From an uncultured Lachnospiraceae bacterium (GTDB taxonomy: Bacteria > Bacillota > Clostridia > Lachnospirales > Lachnospiraceae), in NCBI GenBank assembly GCA_910588815.1, contig CAJUQY010000035.1, positions 1-33,409 of the forward strand: a stretch of DNA of 33,409 nucleotides. The letters are read 5' to 3'. Both the position numbers and the translations under genes were made by a program. The notes beneath the pieces are model-generated. The model worked only from the letters and a program-made list of their open reading frames with translations. It did not search any database and was not told the DNA's origin. Positions 22,458 through 31,158 of this stretch are shown here, piece by piece. Position 1 is the first letter of the stretch; the number at the start of each line of letters is the position of its first letter.

Positions 22458-23384
22458 CTAATCCTCCAGCTTTTTCTGCGCTTCCTCGCTTTTCCCGTAA
22501 AACACATGCTCCTGATAGCGTACTTCCAGATACATGGAAAATTCCGACCGCCTTTTTGATTCCTCCGGACCAAGTCCCCTTGCAGCCCCGGCCTCGATGA
22601 TCTCTTTCTCATAGTCCTCTTTTGTCAGAACATAGCCGTCCTGCCTGCACAGATATTCCAGCAGAAGAAAAGGCACAAACCGTTCCGCCTGCTCTTTGGC
22701 CGCTTTCTCAATGGCCTGCTCGTCAGTCAGGATCTCAAAGCCTTCCGAAGGAATCCGGAGATCATAACCAGAAGCCAACATTCCCTCAAAAAAAGCCCTG
22801 CCCCGTGTGAGACTCCACTCCCGTTTTTCCTCCTCGTCCACGAAGATCTCGCTCCGTTCCATCATTTCTGTGAGCCAGTAGCGGATGATTCCGTATCCTG
22901 CCTTCATACGCCGCTCTTCCCTGTGCTGCTCCCGGTACCAGCAGTAATAATCCTCCACCGTAAAAACACCCGGAATCTCCAGTTTTTTCACCAGCTCATC
23001 GCCCACCGGCAGTGTTACCCGCCGCATAACTCCGGCGATCTCCAGCTTTACCGGACGCATCTGCTTCCCCACGAAGGTCTCCAGTACATCTCCACATTTT
23101 TTCCCCAGTACGGCTCCTTCCGCCGCTTCCGCTCCCGGCAGCGCTCTTCCCGGATAGAGAAAGAGCACTCTGTCCTTTAACAGTTCATCTGATCCCGCCA
23201 GACAGATACAGCGTAGTGAATCGCCGGCACGCACCTGATCCGCAGCCCATTCCTCAGACGCATAATCCCCAGACAAAGCCTTTAACTCCGCTTCGATCTC
23301 TTCATCTGAGATCTTCCATTTCGTAAGCTCCTCCGGAATCTCCAGAGTCCTGTAATCAAAACATGAAACTACTCCTGATTTCAA
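22458..23384 (-). CDS. Trigger-factor-like FKBP/chaperone without ribosome-binding domain
   Basis: The 308-residue protein resembles trigger factor from the PPIase domain onward. An FKBP-like segment at about 40-125 (RAGDSLRCICLAG, LYPGRALPGAE, VLGKKCGDVLETFVG) is followed by RVTLPVGDELVKKL. A long helical part with KAAKEQAERFVPFLLLEYLC and a C-terminal YLEVRYQEHVFYG complete it. The N-terminal ribosome-docking domain of Tig (with the GFRxGK signature) is missing. No signal peptide is present. Similar stand-alone proteins are called trigger factor or peptidyl-prolyl isomerase. It overlaps the ABC exporter gene by ATGA. A holdase or folding role for an exported client is inference. Confidence 0.65.
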   Translation of the reverse strand: MKSGVVSCFDYRTLEIPEELTKWKISDEEIEAELKALSGDYASEEWAADQVRAGDSLRCICLAGSDELLKDRVLFLYPGRALPGAEAAEGAVLGKKCGDVLETFVGKQMRPVKLEIAGVMRRVTLPVGDELVKKLEIPGVFTVEDYYCWYREQHREERRMKAGYGIIRYWLTEMMERSEIFVDEEEKREWSLTRGRAFFEGMLASGYDLRIPSEGFEILTDEQAIEKAAKEQAERFVPFLLLEYLCRQDGYVLTKEDYEKEIIEAGAARGLGPEESKRRSEFSMYLEVRYQEHVFYGKSEEAQKKLED

Positions 23385-25111
23385 AATGTCCCTCCCGCCT
23401 TCGCACCGGACAGTGCTTCTTTTGCAAAGATCCGGTAATATTCATTTTTCTCTAACAGTTCCTCCGGCGTACCGGAGGCTTCGATCTGCCCCCCGTTCAT
23501 GACGATCACCTGATCCGCAAACCTGGTCGCCGAATAATTGTGGGCAATCAGAACAGTCGTCCTCCCCTTCATCAGATTCTGAAGAGCCAGACTCACCTGC
23601 CTTTCACTCTTTACGTCCAGATTGCTGGTGGCCTCATCTAAAAGCAGGTAATCGGGATTGCGCATCATAGCTCTTGCAATGGCGATACACTGCTGCTGTC
23701 CGCCGGAGAAATTGGAGCCGCCCGGTCCCACCTGTGCGTCAAAGCCGCCCGGCGTTTCCATGACAAAATCATAGATCCCCGCCATCTTTGCCACCTGATG
23801 AAGCTCTTCCTCCGAAACCGGCCGTTCTACGCCGTATAAAATATTCTCCCGGATCGTCCCGGAAAGAAGCGGCTTATCCTGGGCCACAATGGCAAAGCTC
23901 TTCCGCCAGGACGACAGGCTGAACTCCCCGATATCAGTCTCTCCGAAACAGATCCCCCCGCCGCCCGGCTCATACATCCGTTCCAGAAGCTTGAACAAGG
24001 TCGTCTTTCCCGCACCGTTTGTTCCCACAATGGCAGTCACCCTCCCTTTTGGGATCGTACAGACAAGATCTTTAAGGACCGGACAGGTCTCATAAGCAAA
24101 ATCCAGGTGCTTAATGTTCAGATCCTCATCCTTCACGTCCATTTCATAACCTGCGTCAGACTCCTCCTCCGCCTCCAGCACCAGACCGATCTTCTGCATC
24201 ACTCCTGTATTCTGGGCAAAACTGCCCAATGTGGCGAATACCGCCACCACCCGCGTCGCTCCCAGGGCGCTCAGCGAATAGAAACCGATCAGGATACCGG
24301 TGGTGATCCTGCCCTCCGCCACCAGCTTTCCGCCCAGTACGAACGAGATCACAATGCTGATGCAGCCGATGATCTCCATTCCGGCGAGCTGAACCATGGA
24401 AACCAGACTCAGCCTGATATCCGCGCCGCACTGCTTTCTGAAAAGATCATTCCCCCGTTTCTCCTCCTCGTCCATCATGCGGAAAGAACGGATCAGCTTA
24501 AGGCCGCGGACGCGCTCCGCCAGATACCCCATGGTATCAGCCAGCCGGTTCCTGCATTCTGCCCCCGCCCGGTAAGAAAGCGCCCCGTAAACGGCGCCGA
24601 TCCCCAGGGTCAGCGGAATGATCAGAAGCGAAGCCGCCGCCATGGCAGACTGAAACGTAAACATTCTGTGATATGCCACGATCCCCGCATACACAGCCGT
24701 AAACAGATCGATCATCAGCTGAAAATAATTACTGGCGCTGTCCGCATCACTGGTCACACGGGTCACCAGCCCGTTTCCGCTGTCGGAATCATAATATCTG
24801 GTGGGAAGCCGCATCATCTTATTCCACAGCTTCAGCCGGACGCTCAGATTGATCTTCTGATATGCCAGTCCGGATATGTAATTGAACGCGACCGAAACAA
24901 TGCAGGAGAGCAGGAGAAATTCAATATACCGCACCAGTTCGTCGGTGCGGACGCTCCCCTGGCTTCCGTCGATAATGGAGGCAGTCAGCGTCAGAGTCTC
25001 CACCTCCAGATGAGACCGGACCACCGAAACAGCTACCACCAGAAACAGAAGCCCCCAGGGCAGCCTGATCCCTTTAAATACCTTTGTATACCGTTTAAAT
25101 GCTTTGATCAT
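23381..25111 (-). CDS. ABC exporter half-transporter (TMD-NBD), second of a pair
   Basis: The 576-residue protein has a six-helix type-I exporter membrane domain at about 1-310. An ABC domain follows with Walker A GTNGAGKTT, signature NFSGGQQQ, Walker B YLLLDEATSNLD (catalytic Glu present) and switch His in LIAHN. It should pair with the preceding half-transporter, 578 residues, whose gene overlaps it by ATGA. No peptidase C39 domain is present, so it is not a bacteriocin-processing type. Substrate unknown. Confidence 0.92.
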   Translation of the reverse strand: MIKAFKRYTKVFKGIRLPWGLLFLVVAVSVVRSHLEVETLTLTASIIDGSQGSVRTDELVRYIEFLLLSCIVSVAFNYISGLAYQKINLSVRLKLWNKMMRLPTRYYDSDSGNGLVTRVTSDADSASNYFQLMIDLFTAVYAGIVAYHRMFTFQSAMAAASLLIIPLTLGIGAVYGALSYRAGAECRNRLADTMGYLAERVRGLKLIRSFRMMDEEEKRGNDLFRKQCGADIRLSLVSMVQLAGMEIIGCISIVISFVLGGKLVAEGRITTGILIGFYSLSALGATRVVAVFATLGSFAQNTGVMQKIGLVLEAEEESDAGYEMDVKDEDLNIKHLDFAYETCPVLKDLVCTIPKGRVTAIVGTNGAGKTTLFKLLERMYEPGGGGICFGETDIGEFSLSSWRKSFAIVAQDKPLLSGTIRENILYGVERPVSEEELHQVAKMAGIYDFVMETPGGFDAQVGPGGSNFSGGQQQCIAIARAMMRNPDYLLLDEATSNLDVKSERQVSLALQNLMKGRTTVLIAHNYSATRFADQVIVMNGGQIEASGTPEELLEKNEYYRIFAKEALSGAKAGGTF

Positions 25112-26844
25112 TGGACGTCCACCTCCCCTTCACAGGCAGAAAGGAGTTCCTGAAAATGTTCACAGCCCGCTTTCAGCTCTTCATAAGTCCCGCAGCCCAA
25201 AACCGCGCCGCCAGAAAGAAGCACCACCTGATCCGCCCGCTTCATAAGCTCCGGATCATGAGTCACGATCACCTTTGTTTTACCGGGGAACAGGCCGAAC
25301 ACCGCATCCTGTACCTCTTTGGCCGCCACCGCGTCCAATGCCGAGGTAGGCTCATCTAAAAGAAGCACCTCAGCATTCCGCAGAAATTCCCTGGTCAGCA
25401 CCAAACGCTGTCTCTGCCCGCCGGACATGGAAACGCCGCCGGCCGAAACCATCGTGTCAAGCCCCCGCTCCCACCGCTTCATAACTTCCAAAAATCCGGA
25501 TTCAGACGCCGCCGCCAGGATCTCCTCATCCGATACAGATCGGCGGATCCCGTAAGTCAGCGCTTCCCTGAGGGTTCCGCTGAAGATCTCCGCCCCCTGC
25601 TGCACATATCCAAACCGCTCCCGCAGTTCCTTTAAAGAAAGCTTTCTCACATCTGCGCCGCCCAGTATCACCCGCCCGCCGCCGGCCTCATAAAATCGCT
25701 CGATCAAATTTAAGGAGGTAGTCTTTCCGCTGCCGCAGAGCCCGACAATGGCCGTCGCCTTTCCGTCAGGAATCGTAAAGGAAGCCTCTCTGAGCGCAGG
25801 CTTGTCTCCGTAGGAAAAGGAAACCTCTTCAAAGGTAATCCCTTTGTGTTCCGGCTTTTCCGTTCCCGTCTCCCCTTCCTCCTCCTTTGGCGCCATCAGC
25901 ATATGAGCTGCTCTGGATAAGCTTCCCTGGACGGTCTTCATTCCGGTCCAGTAGCCGATCAGCGCCGTAAAGGTATTGGATAATGTGGCCGAGAACATGA
26001 AGAACGATACCCACTGCTGCATGGTAATGGCTCCCCGCTGCAAAAGCACCACGCCGAATACCATGACGATCATATTCTGGGCCAGTCCGATCATGGTGGA
26101 CACCGCCGTATCCAGACACTCCAGCTTTTTCACCCGCATATTGGCGTCAAAGAGTTTTTTCGCAGCCTCCTCACCGTTTTTCAATTCCTGCGCTTCATTT
26201 GTATACGTTTTGATCAGGCTCAAGCCCCGGACCCGCTCCGCCAGATAGGCCGTCAGGCCGCCGATCTCCCGGTACACGCCAGCCTGCGTCCGGAATTTCC
26301 GTCTTCCAAGGTACACCATATAGACAAACTTGAGCGGAAGCAGCATGAAGATCGACACCATCAGCCATATGTTATAAGAAGAGATCATCTGCAGAGCCCG
26401 CACCGTATAATACACATCGGGAATAAACGCCACGATATAACGGACCAGATCCTTCATGGATTCCGACGCATCGTTGGTGATCGTGCTCATCAGCTCCGAC
26501 GGATCATGGCTGTCATAATAATCCATGCGGATATGCAGCATCCTCTTCCACAGAGCTTTTCTCGCATTGCGGACGCCCAAATGCTGGGCCGGACACCGAA
26601 GAGCCGTGTCGGCACACAGGACAATGGTAAAGAACACATAAAAGCAGATGGCATCCATCAACACCTGATTATCCAGGCTCCCGCTCAAAAGTCCCGCCGT
26701 GGTGGACGGCAGATGAAGCATCACCTCGTTGTAAAGCATGCTGCAGATAAATGCCACGGCAATCCACAGCCAGGGAAGCCTGACGGTTTTCAGATAATAT
26801 CCGAATTCCCGCCAGCTTCCGTTTTCTTTCTTTCGTACTCCCAA
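25108..26844 (-). CDS. ABC exporter half-transporter (TMD-NBD), first of a pair
   Basis: The 578-residue half-transporter probably starts at the TTG at 26844 with GGAGCAG upstream, since the next in-frame ATG lies inside the first membrane helix. It has six predicted helices to about residue 310, then Walker A GLCGSGKTT, signature SMSGGQRQR, Walker B VLLLDEPTSALD and switch His in VTHDPE. Both partners keep the catalytic Glu, so neither site is obviously degenerate. It lies 33 bases after the repeat-domain lipoprotein gene and belongs to the same transcription unit. Confidence 0.92.
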   Translation of the reverse strand: MGVRKKENGSWREFGYYLKTVRLPWLWIAVAFICSMLYNEVMLHLPSTTAGLLSGSLDNQVLMDAICFYVFFTIVLCADTALRCPAQHLGVRNARKALWKRMLHIRMDYYDSHDPSELMSTITNDASESMKDLVRYIVAFIPDVYYTVRALQMISSYNIWLMVSIFMLLPLKFVYMVYLGRRKFRTQAGVYREIGGLTAYLAERVRGLSLIKTYTNEAQELKNGEEAAKKLFDANMRVKKLECLDTAVSTMIGLAQNMIVMVFGVVLLQRGAITMQQWVSFFMFSATLSNTFTALIGYWTGMKTVQGSLSRAAHMLMAPKEEEGETGTEKPEHKGITFEEVSFSYGDKPALREASFTIPDGKATAIVGLCGSGKTTSLNLIERFYEAGGGRVILGGADVRKLSLKELRERFGYVQQGAEIFSGTLREALTYGIRRSVSDEEILAAASESGFLEVMKRWERGLDTMVSAGGVSMSGGQRQRLVLTREFLRNAEVLLLDEPTSALDAVAAKEVQDAVFGLFPGKTKVIVTHDPELMKRADQVVLLSGGAVLGCGTYEELKAGCEHFQELLSACEGEVDVQ

Positions 26845-26877
26845 AGGAATCTGCTCCTTTCCTCCCGGCAGGGCTGC

Positions 26878-27549
26878 TTACTGCTCCACCAGTCCATAAG
26901 AGTCTGCTATATATCTCACATAAGTTTCCGGCTCCTCGTCGCGGATCATATTCGCGCCTGAGAGCATCATAAGTGTACTTTTCAAAAGATCCGCATCGGA
27001 AAAGGTATAGACCCTGTTCTCCTCCTGCGTCACATTCTGTCCCTGTGCCCCATAAAAATCTGCCAGCCCTTTGGCACTTTCCTCGTCCTCCATCACAAAA
27101 TACTGGTATTCCCCGACGCCCTCGCCGTCCTTCACATAGAGAATCTCATACAGAGCCGTACCATGGAAATCATAATTAAGCATATCCGTCAGAAGCTTGC
27201 AGGTGGAATCCCCCATAAACACATAGCGGGTATCAAAGTCCAGATCAGCCGGATCCGTAAAGGTAAAGGTATCCGTCATCTCAATGCCCGGATATACTGC
27301 CGCTCCTGCCGCTTTTGTCTCATCGCCTTCTTCCGTGTCTTTAACGCCTTCCGTATCTTTAACGCCTTCTGTATCTTTGGCGCCTTCCGTTTCCGGCGCT
27401 GAGCCTTCTGTTCCCCCGGTTTTTTCCGTCCCGGCCGCTGCCTCTGTCCCGCTTTCCGCCTTTTGCTCCCCTTTACCGCCGCAGGCCGCAAGGCTTACCG
27501 TTACCGCCGCCGCCAAAAACACTGCTGTCAGAATCTTTATTTTTCTCAT
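26878..27549 (-). CDS. Lipoprotein with one copy of the FTDP/RYV repeat domain
   Basis: The ATG at 27549 has AGGAG nine bases upstream; the ATG at 27555 is only three bases from it. The 223-residue protein has a signal peptide ending LAAC, with Cys23 lipidated. A low-complexity linker includes three near-copies of EGVKDT (from 18-bp repeats at 27331-27384). One ~130-residue domain follows, starting FTFTDPADLDFDTRYVFMG, then YEILYVKDGEGVGEYQYFVM, then an A/T-rich helix and a PETYVRYI ending. The same domain occurs five times in the neighbouring 1040-residue protein. I do not recognise the domain. It would be displayed outside the membrane, next to the ABC exporter. Confidence 0.85.
   Translation of the reverse strand: MRKIKILTAVFLAAAVTVSLAACGGKGEQKAESGTEAAAGTEKTGGTEGSAPETEGAKDTEGVKDTEGVKDTEEGDETKAAGAAVYPGIEMTDTFTFTDPADLDFDTRYVFMGDSTCKLLTDMLNYDFHGTALYEILYVKDGEGVGEYQYFVMEDEESAKGLADFYGAQGQNVTQEENRVYTFSDADLLKSTLMMLSGANMIRDEEPETYVRYIADSYGLVEQ
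27331..27384. repeat. Three 18-bp tandem repeats in the lipoprotein linker
   Basis: Units start at 27331, 27349 and 27367 and read TTCCGTGTCTTTAACGCC with small changes. They encode the EGVKDT-type linker in frame, so copy-number change would not break the gene. Confidence 0.8.
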
Positions 27550-27588
27550 TGTCATGCACTCCTTCTTATGTCATTCATCTGTTTTATT

Positions 27589-30500
27589 TTATGCTTCATC
27601 CAGACCTTCACCTGGGCCGGCGCCTTCCTCTGCCGCCGGTCCTTCCCGCTGTTTTGGTTCCTCTGTCTGTTCCGGCTCATCTTCATGAACCGGTTCCTCT
27701 TCCTCCGCCGGTTCATCATCTTCCTCTCTGTCAGCCTTTCTCGCCACGTCCTCCGCCGTCTCTAAAAGTGCGGCCGCTGGAACCTTTGACACAGGTTCTT
27801 CTTCCTCTGTCTGCGCTGCCGGCTGCGCAGCCTCTGCTTCTGCCTCCGGCTCTGCTTCTGCCTCCGGCTCTGCTTCTGCCTCCGGCTCTGCCGCTTCCTG
27901 CAGAGCCTTTTCCTTCTGTCCTTCATCTGCTTCCTGGTCCCCGGCACTCCGGACAGGCGCCGGTGCTTCAGGAGGGACGACAGGCTTCAGATTCTCATTA
28001 TCGATCATAAACTGAAGATATCCTGCCGGAGTCGGATCAGTCAGCCCTCCATACTGCGCATACATGGCAATCGTCTGTTCCACATTCTCCCCGCTGCTGT
28101 ACATGATCGCAACATCATGTTCCGTGGATACCATCGTTCCATATGCTGTCAAAATTTTCTGTGCCTCTGCCTCATTTGCCGTTACATAACATTTATATTC
28201 TGCCGCCGGCCTGCCGTCTTTCACATAAAGGACCTCATACATTTCCTTTATATCTGCCTGAGTGGCACCTGCCACCATACCAAAGGCTCCGCTTTCCGGG
28301 CCGCCGTAAAGCACATAGCGGCTGTCAAAGTCCAGATCGTCCGGATTCTCAAACACATGATTGCCGCCCATCTGGAAAGCCGGACTGTTCGCTTTATCAG
28401 TAGCGACGGGCTTTTGAGACTCAGGCTCTTCCGGTTCTTTTCCATAAGCAGCTTCCGTAAACTCCAAACCGTACTGTCCAAACATCGCATCCAGATAAGC
28501 CTTCACCGTGGCCTCCTCAAGCAGGCCATACTGCACATACAGATCAATCGTCTGTTGGATATATTCTCCGTCAGAATACGCGCACACCACGTTCCCCCTG
28601 CTGAGCGTTACATCCATGCCTCCGGCCTCCATTGTTTCCTTCTGCGCCTTCGCAGCCCCTTCATCAGCCATAATATACAGCTTATACTCAGCAGCCGCTT
28701 TTCCATTCTCAGAATAAAGGATCTCGCAGAAGCCTTCCGCTCCGGCCTGCGCCGCATACGGACACTCTTTTCCGCCGTATGCCGCATATCTGGCATCATA
28801 CTGCACATCATCCGGATCTGTAAATGCATAATCTTTTGTAATCTGAATAACCGGTTTCTTTGTAAGATCCGGTTTCCATTCTCTGGCTGCCTCTGTCACA
28901 GTAAGTCCGTAAGGAGCCGCCACCGTATCAAAGTATGCTTTCACCGTGGCTTTTGGAATCTGTCCGTACTGGGCAAAGACATCAATATTGTCCTGGGCCT
29001 CTTTCCCGGAAACGGCCACACAGACCACCGTGCCCCTGCTAAGAGCCGCATCTGCGCCATATCCGGCAAACTGCTCCCTTAAGGTCCTTGCCGCATCTTC
29101 ATTTTCCATCACATAAAACTTATATTCGGCGGCTGCCTTTCCTTCCTGGTCTGCATAGATCATATCACTGTAGCCCACTGCCTGATACTGTACCGCAAAA
29201 GGACAGTCCTTCCCGCCATATGCTCCAAACCGTACCGCATAATCCAGTCCGTCCGGATCCGTAAAACTGTAATCCTTCGTGATCTGCACCGTCGGGATCT
29301 CCTTGAAATCCGGAACAAATTCCTCAACTGGGGGACCCGGTGCAGGGTCAGGCGTCGGATCTGGCCCAGGGCCAGGAACCGGTTTCGGATCCGGGAGCGG
29401 CGCTGAACCTCCGTCTCCTTTATATTCCTTAAATCCTTCCGTGCTCATCAGATAACGGATATATGCTTCCGGCGTCGCCGCAGATATATAACCATATTTT
29501 ACGCCAATATCCATCATCTGATCTAACATGGCTTTGTCATTACAGAGGATCATCACGTCGCCATGGAGGCCGTCCGGCATCTGATATGTATCTGCGATCT
29601 TCTTTGCCTGTGCATCATCCGCTGCGACATAACATTTATATTCTGCCACAGCCTTTCCGTTTTTCACATAAAGAATCTCGTAAACACTGACTATATCTGC
29701 TTTTGCCATGTCGGCAACTGTTTTGACTGCGCTGGCATTTTTATCCTCACACGCCAGCACGTACCGGATGTCAAAATCCAGCCCCTCCGGATCCTTAAAA
29801 GTATAGCTTCCAGTAATCGGAATATCTTTGCTGTTCTCCTTGTCGTCGCCGGAAGGCTGCGGTCCGGGCGCCGGCGCCGGGCCGGGCTTGGGTGAAGGGC
29901 CGGGCGCCGGCGCCGGGTCAAGAGTCTCAGAACCACCTGAAGGTTTATTTCCGGAACCATGGTAATCACTCATTCCGTTAAAGAAAAAAGGCATCTTCAA
30001 GTAAGCCTTCGCCGTGGCCGATTCGATCACTCCCTGCTTATAATAAAAATCAATGTAGCTTTCCTGCACATAGCTGCCCTTCGTGTAAAGACAGACCACA
30101 TCGCCATGACGGCTTATGGAGCAGTTGGAGTCATTGTAATTCGGACTCATATATGCCTCCCAGCCAATGGCATCGCTGACGCTGCCCATAACCCAGAACT
30201 TGTATTCCGCCGCCGCTCTCCCTCCGCTTGTGTAAAGAATCTCGTATGCCCCAATGCAGGTATACCCCTGCGCGCCGGCCTGTTTTGCCATCATGCAGCC
30301 GGAACCGCCGTAGAGCACATAGCGGGTATCAAAGCTTAGGGACGGATCCGTAAAGGTATAGAGATCGCTCATGGGAATATCAAAGCTGTCTTCCGCACTG
30401 GTGCCGCTCACCGAGAGTCCGCTGCTTTGTACCATAGGCGTTGCTTCCATCTGCGTTTCCTCTTCCTCTGTCCCGGTTTCTGTTTCTTCCTCCTTTGTCT

Positions 30501-30711
30501 GATCCCTTTTTGCATCCTGTTTCTTTTTTTCACTCTTTTCTTCTGCTTCCTCCAGGCCGTTTCCCTCTGTCTCCAGAGCTTCGCTGCCGGCTGCCGCATT
30601 CTCTGCATCCGCTGTCCCCTTCTTCTTTCCGAAGGTGGTCAGACAGACCGCAAGAACGACCAGAGCCGCCGCCAGAAGTGCTCCCGCAGCAATCATCTGC
30701 TTTTTCCGCAT
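27589..30711 (-). CDS. Large secreted/anchored protein with five tandem copies of an unrecognised ~130-residue domain
   Basis: The 1040-residue protein begins MRKKQ plus a hydrophobic segment (7-27) as signal or anchor. An acidic, Lys-rich linker follows to ~110, then five copies of one domain at about 112-245, 298-425, 474-603, 622-749 and 779-905. Each starts with a Phe-(T/K/E)-(D/N)-Pro strand, then (D/Q)(Y/F)(D/A)xR(Y/F), usually YGG, then YEILY or similar, AAEYKxYVM, a D/E-rich helix and a final helix with T(V/P)xAY. Copies 1-2 and 2-3 are separated by Pro/Gly/Asp linkers (PAPGPSPKPGP). The C-terminus after ~910 is highly acidic with EAEAEP repeats and has no LPxTG. Ligand or partner unknown. 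First gene of a seven-gene operon. Confidence 0.85.
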   Translation of the reverse strand: MRKKQMIAAGALLAAALVVLAVCLTTFGKKKGTADAENAAAGSEALETEGNGLEEAEEKSEKKKQDAKRDQTKEEETETGTEEEETQMEATPMVQSSGLSVSGTSAEDSFDIPMSDLYTFTDPSLSFDTRYVLYGGSGCMMAKQAGAQGYTCIGAYEILYTSGGRAAAEYKFWVMGSVSDAIGWEAYMSPNYNDSNCSISRHGDVVCLYTKGSYVQESYIDFYYKQGVIESATAKAYLKMPFFFNGMSDYHGSGNKPSGGSETLDPAPAPGPSPKPGPAPAPGPQPSGDDKENSKDIPITGSYTFKDPEGLDFDIRYVLACEDKNASAVKTVADMAKADIVSVYEILYVKNGKAVAEYKCYVAADDAQAKKIADTYQMPDGLHGDVMILCNDKAMLDQMMDIGVKYGYISAATPEAYIRYLMSTEGFKEYKGDGGSAPLPDPKPVPGPGPDPTPDPAPGPPVEEFVPDFKEIPTVQITKDYSFTDPDGLDYAVRFGAYGGKDCPFAVQYQAVGYSDMIYADQEGKAAAEYKFYVMENEDAARTLREQFAGYGADAALSRGTVVCVAVSGKEAQDNIDVFAQYGQIPKATVKAYFDTVAAPYGLTVTEAAREWKPDLTKKPVIQITKDYAFTDPDDVQYDARYAAYGGKECPYAAQAGAEGFCEILYSENGKAAAEYKLYIMADEGAAKAQKETMEAGGMDVTLSRGNVVCAYSDGEYIQQTIDLYVQYGLLEEATVKAYLDAMFGQYGLEFTEAAYGKEPEEPESQKPVATDKANSPAFQMGGNHVFENPDDLDFDSRYVLYGGPESGAFGMVAGATQADIKEMYEVLYVKDGRPAAEYKCYVTANEAEAQKILTAYGTMVSTEHDVAIMYSSGENVEQTIAMYAQYGGLTDPTPAGYLQFMIDNENLKPVVPPEAPAPVRSAGDQEADEGQKEKALQEAAEPEAEAEPEAEAEPEAEAEAAQPAAQTEEEEPVSKVPAAALLETAEDVARKADREEDDEPAEEEEPVHEDEPEQTEEPKQREGPAAEEGAGPGEGLDEA
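27832..27885. repeat. Three perfect 18-bp tandem repeats in the acidic tail
   Basis: CTCTGCTTCTGCCTCCGG occurs at 27832, 27850 and 27868 and encodes PEAEAE in frame on the minus strand. Perfect identity suggests recent slippage and likely length variation between strains. Confidence 0.9.
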
Positions 30712-31044
30712 AACTCTCTCCTTTATCCGATCCCCCCTCCCTCCGCCCGCAAGACCGGAGGGTCCGCCGTCGCTTTAATTCGTTAAAGCGTTCCGACAGA
30801 AACTGTCCTGCTATATTAGGACGATAGCATAAATTTCGCCTTTTTCACAATGGCTTTTGCCTATTCGGAAGTGATAACGGTTTATTCCGCAGGAAATCCC
30901 GTTCGTTTATCTGTCCCTTCTTTCCAAATAAGCAGCCGTTATCCGGAGGTATCAGCAAAGCTCCTGGGAAAAGCCGTCGCCCCGGAGGCCATGAAAGCTG
31001 TCTATGAAGCATAAAGAAACATACCTGCAGGAAGTTTCCCATAA
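30712..31044. other. Intergenic region between the repeat-protein operon and the lrp terminator
   Basis: No gene is visible. On the minus strand the repeat-protein ATG is preceded by AGGAGAGAGTT. Further up are a hairpin at 30771-30790, a short palindrome GACAG-AAA-CTGTC (30795-30807) and a weak promoter candidate, TTGTGA (30850-30845) with TATCGT 18 bases on. Nothing was recognised in 30860-31044. Confidence 0.4.
30771..30790. promoter_or_regulatory. Perfect hairpin/palindrome in the leader of the repeat-protein operon
   Basis: CGCTTTAA (30771-30778) pairs with TTAAAGCG (30783-30790) around TTCG (CGAA in the minus-strand RNA). It lies 60 bases before the ATG of the 1040-residue protein. An operator or an mRNA-stabilising hairpin are both possible. 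Confidence 0.45.
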
Positions 31045-31080
31045 AAAATCCAGAGGCATGTTTTCCCGCCTCTGGATTTT
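31045..31080 (-). terminator. Intrinsic terminator of the Lrp/AsnC gene
   Basis: AAAATCCAGAGGC (31045-31057) pairs perfectly with GCCTCTGGATTTT (31068-31080). Read on the minus strand, the stem is followed by a run of T (six counted from the stem end). It lies 79 bases after the stop of the regulator gene. Confidence 0.88.
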
Positions 31081-31158
31081 CCTGTTCTCACCGTTTACAT
31101 ACCTAAGAAATTCCCTGATAATAACGGCTTCTTTTCGGAAGAATTCTGCATGCCTCTC

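Noticed and set aside
23381..26844. A bacteriocin/lantibiotic export locus, suggested by the ABC exporter pair and nearby small genes.
   Set aside because: There is no C39 peptidase domain, no double-glycine leader peptide and no modification enzyme; the small genes are a thioredoxin and an FTR-like protein.
28117..29082. A 321-codon plus-strand frame opposite the repeat-domain protein.
   Set aside because: It is Cys/Ile/His/Arg-rich and repeats in step with the antisense domains, as expected for a mirror of the real repeat gene.
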